A DNA stretch of 5,307 nt, from assembly GCA_017547395.1 (NCBI GenBank), contig JAFYPS010000067.1, forward strand, positions 1 to 5,307, in the 5' to 3' direction. Source of the DNA: Clostridia bacterium. GTDB taxonomy: Bacteria; Bacillota_A; Clostridia; Oscillospirales; CAG-272. This document shows, piece after piece, positions 1-4,874 of the stretch. Positions within the stretch are counted from its first letter, which is position 1. Each line of letters starts with the position of its first letter. The translations under genes and the position numbers were made by a program. The notes below the pieces were generated by a model. It was not told the DNA's origin, did not search any database, and worked only from the letters and a program-made list of their open reading frames with translations.

Positions 1-1
1 C

Positions 2-484
2 GGTATTTTTGTATTGAGGCGATGTAACGGTATTGAAGCTTTGCTTGAAGAAATGGTGCAATATGATATAGTTCGTGATATAGATCAGGCTTTGTTTCGC
101 TCTGCTGTAATGAAGGCTGTAATTATGAAAATTATACTTATGCATAATGCAGGTGACGGCGGGTATGATAAACTTGTTAAAGATATCAAGAAGTATATTG
201 ACAGATATGCCGTGCAACCGCTTACCAATACGCAGATCGCTAAACGATTCGGTTATCATCCGTATTATCTCGGAAACGTTTTTTCAAACGAAGAAGGAAT
301 AACGCTACATAAATACATTATGGATGCAAGAGTGAAAAATGCAAAGGAAAGACTTAGTTTTACCGAAAAACCAATATCGGTTATTTCATCGGAAATGGGG
401 TTCAAAGATAGCTCATATTTCTCCGCATTTTTCAAAAAGGTAACAGGAATGACGCCGAAAGAATACAGAAAACTTTACAGATAA
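2..484 (+). CDS. AraC-family transcriptional regulator, C-terminal part (5' partial)
   Basis: The frame is open from the left edge of the window to TAA at 482-484, giving 160 visible residues. Family members usually have 250-300 or more residues, so the N-terminal sensing domain lies outside the window; the TTG at 14 is not a credible start. The last ~100 residues (about bases 185-481) form a typical AraC/XylS double helix-turn-helix domain (HTH_18 type). The first HTH is around visible residues 75-95 (TNTQIAKRFGYHPYYLGNVF). The second is around 124-146, with the hallmark pattern I..IS..MGF.D.SYFS..FKK followed by TGMTPKEYRK. Such proteins bind two adjacent major grooves near promoters, often to control sugar or stress genes, but the ligand and targets cannot be read here because the sensor part is missing. 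The preceding ~60 residues (ALLEEM...MKIILMHN) look helical and resemble a linker or the end of a sensor domain. The gene converges on asd and ends just before a shared terminator. Confidence 0.93.
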   Translation, partial: GIFVLRRCNGIEALLEEMVQYDIVRDIDQALFRSAVMKAVIMKIILMHNAGDGGYDKLVKDIKKYIDRYAVQPLTNTQIAKRFGYHPYYLGNVFSNEEGITLHKYIMDARVKNAKERLSFTEKPISVISSEMGFKDSSYFSAFFKKVTGMTPKEYRKLYR

Positions 485-486
485 AA

Positions 487-524
487 AAGGCAGTCCAAAC
501 GGACTGCCTTGTTATTATTTTTTG
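487..524. terminator. Bidirectional rho-independent terminator between the araC-type gene and asd
   Basis: A perfect 10-bp stem (AAGGCAGTCC at 487-496, GGACTGCCTT at 501-510) closes an AAAC loop. On the plus strand it is followed by a T-rich tract (511-523, GTTATTATTTTTT), and it begins 3 nt after the regulator's stop. On the minus strand the A-run at 483-488 reads as T's after the stem, and the asd stop codon (515-517) lies 4 nt before it. It can therefore end both convergent transcripts. Confidence 0.9.
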
Positions 525-1603
525 GTAATGTATCCTTCTTTTGCAAGGAGCTCTGCGATAAGTACCGCACCGCCTGCCGCGCCGCGAAGGGTGTTGTGAG
601 AAAGACCGACAAACTTGTAGTCGAATATTGTGTCTTCGCGAAGTCTTCCGGCAGTAACGCCCATACCGCCGTAAATATCGCGGTCAAGCTTTGCCTGAGG
701 ACGGTTGTCTTCTTCAAAATAAGTAACAAACTGCTTGGGAGCGCTCGGAAGTTTGTATTCCTGAGGCTTGCCGCTGAAGTTTTTCCAGTCATCAAGAATC
801 TGTTCTTTCGAAGGCTTGTTGTTGAACTTTACAAATACTGCAGCAGTGTGACCGTCGGTAACGGGAACGCGGATGCACTGAGCGGAAAAAACGGTATCGT
901 CAGCATTTACGATTTTGTCACCGTCAATCTTACCCCAGATCTTGAGTGGTTCCTGCTCGCTTTTCTCTTCTTCGCCGCCGATATAAGGGATAACGTTGTC
1001 TATCATTTCTGGCCATTCGTTAAAGGTTTTGCCTGCACCGGAAATCGCCTGGTACGTAGTTACTACGACCTGAGAAATTCCGTACTTACGAAGAGGGGTG
1101 AGCATGCCTACGTAGCTTTGAATAGAGCAGTTGGGCTTTACGGCGATAAATCCGCGCTCAGTGCCAAGACGTTTTCTCTGAGCGGCGATAATTTCGAGAT
1201 GCTCTGCGTTGATTTCCGGAATTACCATAGGAACGTCGGGAGTACCGCGGTGAGCCGAGTTGTTAGAAACGACAGGTACGTCCGCCTTTGCATATTTTTC
1301 CTCAAGTGCACGGATATCGTCCTTTTTCATATTTACTGCGCAGAAAACAAAATCAACTGTTTTTGTAATGTAATCAAAATCGCCTTCTGCGTCATAAACC
1401 TTCATATTTGCATATTTTTCTGGCATAGGCTCTGCAAGCTTCCATCTGCCGCCAAGAGCCTCTTCATACGTTTTACCTGCCGAGCGTGCGCTTGCGGCAA
1501 GGAGTACAACGTCGAAAAAAGGATGGTTGTTCAAAAGAGTCAAAAAGCGCTGACCTACCATACCGGTAGCGCCTATGATTCCAACTTTAAGTTTTTCGTT
1601 CAT
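515..1603 (-). CDS. asd: Aspartate-semialdehyde dehydrogenase (archaeal/fungal-type)
   Basis: A 362-residue, full-length protein. It catalyses NADPH-dependent reductive dephosphorylation of L-aspartyl-4-phosphate to L-aspartate-4-semialdehyde, the cytosolic branch-point step toward lysine/diaminopimelate, threonine, methionine and isoleucine. The N-terminal Rossmann motif GIIGATGMVGQRF (residues 8-20) binds the nucleotide. SNNSAHR (113-119) lies in the phosphate/cofactor region. KPNCSIQ (156-162) carries the predicted catalytic Cys159. SGAGK is at 188-192. CIRVPV (243-248) holds the substrate-binding Arg245, and DGHTAAV (250-256) the general acid/base His252. GAAGG (341-345) is the usual C-terminal glycine segment. 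Length and motif wording fit the archaeal/fungal-type family (TIGR00978-like) better than the E. coli-type enzyme; that subtype call is from memory. The ATG is supported by GAGGTG at 1611-1616 with 7-nt spacing. The gene has its own promoter and terminator, so it appears monocistronic. It contains no TTA, CTA or TCA codons. Confidence 0.96.
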   Translation of the reverse strand: MNEKLKVGIIGATGMVGQRFLTLLNNHPFFDVVLLAASARSAGKTYEEALGGRWKLAEPMPEKYANMKVYDAEGDFDYITKTVDFVFCAVNMKKDDIRALEEKYAKADVPVVSNNSAHRGTPDVPMVIPEINAEHLEIIAAQRKRLGTERGFIAVKPNCSIQSYVGMLTPLRKYGISQVVVTTYQAISGAGKTFNEWPEMIDNVIPYIGGEEEKSEQEPLKIWGKIDGDKIVNADDTVFSAQCIRVPVTDGHTAAVFVKFNNKPSKEQILDDWKNFSGKPQEYKLPSAPKQFVTYFEEDNRPQAKLDRDIYGGMGVTAGRLREDTIFDYKFVGLSHNTLRGAAGGAVLIAELLAKEGYITKK

Positions 1604-1610
1604 TGAAATT

Positions 1611-1616
1611 CACCTC
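1611..1616 (-). promoter_or_regulatory. Ribosome binding site of asd
   Basis: The minus strand reads GAGGTG, 7 nt before the ATG at 1603-1601. This matches the anti-Shine-Dalgarno closely and fixes the asd start. Confidence 0.85.
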
Positions 1617-1654
1617 GGGAAATTATCAGTAAATCTTATAATAGGATTTGCACA

Positions 1655-1683
1655 ATTATACCACCTGATTTTTTTAATGTCAA
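1655..1683 (-). promoter_or_regulatory. Consensus sigma-A promoter of asd with extended -10
   Basis: On the minus strand TTGACA (1683-1678) is followed by exactly 17 bp and then TATAAT (1660-1655). TGG directly before the -10 supplies the extended -10 TGn element. All 12 hexamer bases match consensus. The expected transcription start is near 1648, giving a leader of about 45 nt before the asd ATG. This is too short for a lysine riboswitch or a T-box. Confidence 0.9.
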
Positions 1684-1744
1684 TAATTTGATTTTATGCA
1701 AGTATATTTTTTTAAAAAACGCGAAATAATTTTTCTTGAAAGTT

Positions 1745-1750
1745 GGTGAT
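1745..1750 (+). promoter_or_regulatory. Ribosome binding site that decides the TTG start at 1755
   Basis: GGTGAT, within AAAGTTGGTGAT, matches the 3' half of the full anti-Shine-Dalgarno complement and sits 4 nt before TTG at 1755. It argues for a 135-residue rather than a 139-residue product. Confidence 0.6.
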
Positions 1751-1754
1751 ATCT

Positions 1755-2162
1755 TTGAAAATCAAGGAAGTTACTTTGCTTTATGCAATCGGAGCTATAG
1801 GGTATATGTTTATTGAGATTGTGTGGCGCGGAAGTACTCATTGGACAATGGGGATTCTTGGTGGTATGAGTATTCTTATGATATATTTTGTGGAGCAAAG
1901 TTTTTCGTTTTCCGTATTGTTAAAAGCGCTGCTTTCAGCGGCTTTTGTTACCGCTACAGAACTTGTCGCAGGACTGATATTGAATGATTTGATGGGCCTC
2001 TCTGTGTGGGACTATTCGGATATGAGGTATAATATTGCAGGGCAAATTTCTCTAGTATATAGTTTCCTGTGGTATTTTCTCTGTATACCCGTACACATTC
2101 TGTGCAGAATAATAAAGCATCATATTTTTGATGTTTTTTCGCCTTGCGATACGTTAAAATAA
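1755..2162 (+). CDS. Small polytopic membrane protein, PF06541-like ('putative ABC transporter permease')
   Basis: A 135-residue integral membrane protein with about four hydrophobic segments, at roughly residues 6-23, 33-47, 53-77 and 93-120. It carries the pattern I recognise from the PF06541 family (putative ABC-transporter type IV, CmpB-like) of Firmicutes: G.IGY..IEI.WRG.THW.M.ILGG (13-37), an acidic residue in the third helix (Glu69), VWDYSDM (84-90), and an N.xGQI...F.W...CIP segment (93-112). No ATPase or nucleotide-binding motif is present, and the transporter label is a database name rather than a shown function. I chose the TTG at 1755 because GGTGAT (1745-1750) is a good Shine-Dalgarno 4 nt upstream. 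In-frame TTG 1743 and GTG 1746 overlap or precede that site and have no site of their own. The gene is divergent from asd, and the Asn/Gln microprotein follows 31 bp downstream without a terminator. I see no convincing plus-strand promoter in the 150-bp gap before it. Confidence 0.8.
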   Translation: MKIKEVTLLYAIGAIGYMFIEIVWRGSTHWTMGILGGMSILMIYFVEQSFSFSVLLKALLSAAFVTATELVAGLILNDLMGLSVWDYSDMRYNIAGQISLVYSFLWYFLCIPVHILCRIIKHHIFDVFSPCDTLK

Positions 2163-2170
2163 AATTTTTT

Positions 2171-2193
2171 GAAAGGCTGCCGAGAATTCGGCA
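2171..2193 (+). promoter_or_regulatory. Shine-Dalgarno plus hairpin immediately before the microprotein start
   Basis: GAAAGG (2171-2176) is the only plausible Shine-Dalgarno for the ATG at 2194 but lies 17 nt away. Bases 2178-2193 form a perfect 6-bp stem (TGCCGA / TCGGCA) with a GAAT loop, ending at the base before the ATG. If folded, the hairpin would bring the Shine-Dalgarno next to the start codon. No T-run follows, so it is not a terminator. The function is inference. Confidence 0.5.
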
Positions 2194-2349
2194 ATGAAAA
2201 TGAATTATCAGAACAACAATAACCAGAATAAGAATCAGAACAACAATCAGAATCAGAACAACAATCAGAATCAGAACAAGAACCAACAAAATCAGAACAA
2301 CTCCAAGAATGACAGTCAGCAGAAGAAGGGATACGACCGTAACTTCTAA
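2194..2349 (+). CDS. Asn/Gln-rich 51-residue microprotein, function unknown
   Basis: ATG at 2194 runs to TAA at 2347-2349. Of the 51 residues, 22 are Asn and 12 are Gln (two thirds). Seven Lys/Arg against two Asp make it basic. Residues 14-29 are a tandem NQNNNQ repeat, and the non-repetitive tail ends KKGYDRNF. There is no signal peptide, membrane segment, cysteine or known domain, and it is predicted disordered. Evidence that it is real: it fills the space between the membrane gene and a good terminator that starts 14 nt after its stop, it has GAAAGG upstream, and synonymous codons alternate (AAC/AAT, CAG/CAA) rather than repeating perfectly. ATG at 2200 (residue 3) is an alternative start. 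I recall short N/Q-rich hypothetical proteins in clostridial genomes but cannot assign a family. It is probably co-transcribed with the upstream membrane gene. The main doubt is the unusual Shine-Dalgarno spacing. Confidence 0.68.
   Translation: MKMNYQNNNNQNKNQNNNQNQNNNQNQNKNQQNQNNSKNDSQQKKGYDRNF
2233..2280 (+). repeat. 18-bp tandem repeat inside the microprotein gene
   Basis: The unit AATCAGAACAACAATCAG occurs perfectly at 2233-2250 and 2251-2268. A partial third copy at 2269-2280 matches 11 of 12 bases. It is in frame and encodes NQNNNQ, so copy-number change would alter length in steps of six residues without a frameshift. Confidence 0.85.
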
Positions 2350-2362
2350 AAACGGAATAATT

Positions 2363-2396
2363 ATAACGGGGGAGCAGTCTCCCGTTATTTTCTTAT
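2363..2396 (+). terminator. Rho-independent terminator after the microprotein gene
   Basis: An 11-bp stem (2363-2373 with 2378-2388, including one G-U pair) has a GCAG loop and a GGGGG/CTCCC core. It is followed by TTTTCTTATT. It starts 14 nt after the microprotein stop and closes the membrane-protein/microprotein unit. Its tail touches the -35 of the next promoter. Confidence 0.85.
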
Positions 2397-2424
2397 TGCT
2401 AATTTAGATTTAATATAGTATAAT
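2396..2424 (+). promoter_or_regulatory. Promoter of the helicase-radA unit
   Basis: TTGCTA (2396-2401, four of six bases match the -35 consensus) is followed by 17 bp and a perfect TATAAT (2419-2424). The start of transcription would be near 2431, giving a leader of about 48 nt before the GTG at 2479. Confidence 0.75.
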
Positions 2425-2441
2425 ATTTAAAATAGCAAAAA

Positions 2442-2477
2442 ATGAAAGGTCGGTCAGTATTGACCGCGGAGTTTTAA
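2442..2477 (+). other. Possible 11-codon leader ORF with overlapping hairpin before the helicase
   Basis: ATG at 2442 opens an 11-codon frame (MKGRSVLTAEF) ending with TAA at 2475-2477, one base before the GTG start at 2479. The same stretch holds a perfect 6-bp hairpin (CGGTCA 2451-2456, GTAT loop, TGACCG 2461-2466), directly upstream of the helicase Shine-Dalgarno CGGAG (2467-2471). The upstream ORF has only an A-run and no real Shine-Dalgarno, so its translation is doubtful. The hairpin itself is plain in the sequence. Confidence 0.35.
2467..2471 (+). promoter_or_regulatory. Ribosome binding site of the helicase (GTG start)
   Basis: CGGAG lies 7 nt before GTG at 2479 and begins at the base after the leader hairpin (2451-2466). 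The upstream in-frame TGA at 2461-2463 rules out a longer product, so the GTG is the first possible start. Confidence 0.65.
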
Positions 2478-2478
2478 A

Positions 2479-4848
2479 GTGGCAGTTACAAGCGAACAAT
2501 ACTTTTTTCTTAAGAAAAAACTTTTTGATAAATATTATTCAAACCTGAATGAAAAGCAGAGAGAGGCGGTTTGCACCACCGAAGGACCTCTGCTTGTTCT
2601 TGCGGGTGCGGGAAGCGGAAAGACTACCGTTCTTGTCCGTCGTATTGTACATATCCTTGAATTTGGATCGGCATATGAAAGCAGTGTGATTCCCGACAAT
2701 CTTCCGGACGATTTTGATAAATGCTGCGACTATCTGCTTACATCGGCAGATAACGAAGAGGTGCGCATTATGCTTCGTGATCTCGCAGTTTCTCCGTGCC
2801 CTCCTTGGGCAGTGCTTGCCATAACGTTTACCAATAAGGCGGCGAAAGAAATCAAGAACCGTCTTTCTGCTGCTTTTGAAAACAGTACGGTTGCAGATGA
2901 TACCTGGGCGGGCACTTTCCACTCGGTATGTATGCGTATTCTTCGTACGCACATAAACCTTTTGGGATACAAGTCGGGATTTTCTATTTACGATACCGAC
3001 GATCAGAAAAAATTGGTTTCGGGATGCCTCAAGGATCTCAGTCTTGACGATAAGAAGTTTCCTGCAAAGAATATTCTTAACATAATAGGAAGGGCAAAGG
3101 ACAAACTTTTGTCTCCGGAAGAACTTGCAGAAGAAAGCGGGGCAGACTATCTCATCTCGGTTGCGGCTAAGGTATATAAACTTTATCAGAAAAAGTTAAA
3201 GGATGCCAATGCACTTGACTTTGATGACATAATAATGCTAACTGTAAAACTTCTCGAAGAAAATCCGGACATACTGAGATATTATCAATCTAAGTTTAAG
3301 TACGTTTGTGTTGACGAGTATCAGGATACAAACTATGCGCAGTTCAGATTGACAGAGCTTCTTTCCGGAAAGTTCCGCAATATAATGGTTGTTGGTGATG
3401 ACGACCAGAGTATTTATAAATTCCGCGGTGCCACGATAGAAAACATTCTTAATTTTGACCGCACTTTCCCCGATGCAAAGGTTATAAAACTTGAGCAGAA
3501 TTATCGCTCTACCAAGAGGATTCTCGATGCCGCAAATGCGGTTATTTCTAACAACTTCGGCAGAAAAGGAAAGACGCTATGGACCGCGGGCGAAGAAGGA
3601 AACAAAATAACCGTAACTGTCGCTACAAATCAAAACGACGAAGCAAGGCTAATCGTTAATAAAATAATTGAGCTTGCAGCGAAGGGGAGAAAGTACAGCG
3701 ATTTTGCAATTCTTTACAGAATGAACTCTCAGTCGCAGGCACTTGAAAGCGCTTTTGCAAAAAGTGCACTTCCGTATCGCGTACTTGGAGGAATGCGCTT
3801 CTTTGACCGAAAAGAAATCAAGGATATTCTTGCATATCTTTTCCTTGTTGCAAATCATGATGATGATCTTCGACTTAAGCGTATTGTAAACGAACCAAAG
3901 AGAAAAATCGGTGCCGCGTCTCTTGATGCAGTTTCGTCAATTGCCGAGGAACTGGGTGTTTCAATGTATTCGGTTATGAGAAATGCTTCTGCATATACGG
4001 CACTTTCCAAAGTTGCGGGAAAACTTACGGATTTCTGTAATATTATTGAGTATTTAACCGAACTTGCCGAGAATACAGAGCTTCATCATTTTGTTGAGCG
4101 TGTAATAATAACAACAGGGTACAAGCAAATGCTTGTTGAAGAAGGTGAAGAGGCCGAGGATCGCCTTAATAACCTTGAGGAACTTGTATCAATGGCGGCT
4201 GATTATATTGAGAGAAACGGAGAGGGAACTCTTGTAGGTTTCCTCGAGGAGATTTCGCTTGTTGCAGACGTTGACAAATATGATGAGGACGCCGATGCCG
4301 TTGTTATGATGACAATGCATTCGGCAAAAGGCCTTGAGTTCCCGGTAGTGTTTGTTCCCGGAATGGAGGAAGGCGTTTTCCCGGGAATGCAGTCTGTTAC
4401 AAACCCCACGGAGCTTGAAGAAGAGCGACGTCTTGCGTATGTTGCAATCACACGTGCAAGAGAAGAGCTTTATTTGATGCGTGCAAGGGAAAGAATGACC
4501 TTTGGACATACGCAGTATAATCCACCGTCACAGTTTATTAAAGAAATTCCCGAGGAACTTGTCGTTACAGTCGGCGAGGCTCCTAAGAAGAGTGCATATG
4601 CAAAGCCCTTTGAATCTTCCGGTGTGGATAAAAATTCTTTCGCAACAAGGTATGGTGGAATTACCCCCAAAACTGCGCCTTCGGCAGAGGTTTTGTCGCC
4701 CGGTGACAGTGTAATGCATCCTATGTTCGGAAAGGGACTTGTACTTTCTGCAAACAAAATGGGCGCAGACACACTTTATGAAGTGGCGTTTGATACGGTA
4801 GGAACGAAGAAACTTATGGCTACTTTTGCAAAATTAACAAAAATTTAA
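2479..4848 (+). CDS. pcrA: UvrD/PcrA-family superfamily 1A ATP-dependent DNA helicase
   Basis: A 789-residue cytosolic 3'-5' DNA helicase of the Rep/UvrD/PcrA group, expected to act in repair, removal of RecA filaments and clearing of stalled replication or transcription. All motifs are intact: Q-motif LNEKQREAV (Gln27); Walker A AGAGSGKT (42-49, Lys48); Ia ITFTNKAAKEIKNR (115-128); TFHSVCMRIL (146-155); motif II VDEYQDTN (278-285); III VVGDDDQSIYKFRGA (304-318); IV LEQNYRS (338-344); V TMHSAKGLEF (612-621); VI RLAYVAITRARE (651-662, Arg659). The C-terminal 50 residues (LSPGDSVMHPMFGKGLV ... LMATFAKLTKI) match the PcrA/UvrD Tudor-like domain that contacts RNA polymerase. Classical PcrA has about 720-750 residues; the excess includes an insertion of about 45 residues (roughly 61-107) between motifs I and Ia. 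It could therefore be a clostridial PcrA-like paralog rather than the sole PcrA. The GTG start has CGGAG 7 nt upstream. radA follows after 26 bp. Confidence 0.94.
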   Translation: MAVTSEQYFFLKKKLFDKYYSNLNEKQREAVCTTEGPLLVLAGAGSGKTTVLVRRIVHILEFGSAYESSVIPDNLPDDFDKCCDYLLTSADNEEVRIMLRDLAVSPCPPWAVLAITFTNKAAKEIKNRLSAAFENSTVADDTWAGTFHSVCMRILRTHINLLGYKSGFSIYDTDDQKKLVSGCLKDLSLDDKKFPAKNILNIIGRAKDKLLSPEELAEESGADYLISVAAKVYKLYQKKLKDANALDFDDIIMLTVKLLEENPDILRYYQSKFKYVCVDEYQDTNYAQFRLTELLSGKFRNIMVVGDDDQSIYKFRGATIENILNFDRTFPDAKVIKLEQNYRSTKRILDAANAVISNNFGRKGKTLWTAGEEGNKITVTVATNQNDEARLIVNKIIELAAKGRKYSDFAILYRMNSQSQALESAFAKSALPYRVLGGMRFFDRKEIKDILAYLFLVANHDDDLRLKRIVNEPKRKIGAASLDAVSSIAEELGVSMYSVMRNASAYTALSKVAGKLTDFCNIIEYLTELAENTELHHFVERVIITTGYKQMLVEEGEEAEDRLNNLEELVSMAADYIERNGEGTLVGFLEEISLVADVDKYDEDADAVVMMTMHSAKGLEFPVVFVPGMEEGVFPGMQSVTNPTELEEERRLAYVAITRAREELYLMRARERMTFGHTQYNPPSQFIKEIPEELVVTVGEAPKKSAYAKPFESSGVDKNSFATRYGGITPKTAPSAEVLSPGDSVMHPMFGKGLVLSANKMGADTLYEVAFDTVGTKKLMATFAKLTKI

Positions 4849-4856
4849 CTTGTACG

Positions 4857-4863
4857 AAAGGAG
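4857..4863 (+). promoter_or_regulatory. Ribosome binding site of radA
   Basis: AAAGGAG begins 9 nt after the helicase stop and lies 11 nt before ATG at 4875, slightly longer than ideal. No promoter or terminator is visible in the 26-bp gap, which supports co-transcription with the helicase. Confidence 0.75.
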
Positions 4864-4874
4864 CGGACATTGGT

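Noticed and set aside
14..16. TTG as the start of the AraC-type gene
   Set aside because: The frame is open to the window edge, no Shine-Dalgarno precedes it, and the product would lack the sensor domain normal for the family.
509..1606. Plus-strand 365-codon open frame opposite asd
   Set aside because: It is the exact in-register complement of a clearly recognisable asd gene, has no ribosome site, runs through the terminator hairpin side, and its product resembles no protein family.
1637..1642. Plus-strand TATAAT as promoter of the membrane protein gene
   Set aside because: No -35-like hexamer lies 16-18 bp upstream and there is no TGn extension; an isolated match is expected in AT-rich DNA.
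1743..1748. TTG 1743 or GTG 1746 as start of the membrane protein
   Set aside because: They coincide with or precede the GGTGAT ribosome site and have none of their own; TTG 1755 is correctly spaced.
2178..2193. Hairpin after the membrane gene as a terminator
   Set aside because: The stem is only 6 bp, no T-run follows, and the start codon of the microprotein comes directly after it.
2233..2280. CRISPR-like repeat array
   Set aside because: The 18-bp units are directly adjacent with no unique spacers, and they are in-frame coding repeats.
1954..2289. Minus-strand frame with a Leu/Val/Ile-rich start resembling a membrane helix
   Set aside because: The hydrophobic run is merely the reverse complement of the Asn/Gln codon repeats. 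It overlaps the membrane gene, with no ribosome site.
2539..4772. Several minus-strand and alternative-frame open frames of 60-137 codons across the helicase gene
   Set aside because: All lie inside a helicase with every motif intact, have no credible ribosome sites, and look like compositional shadows.
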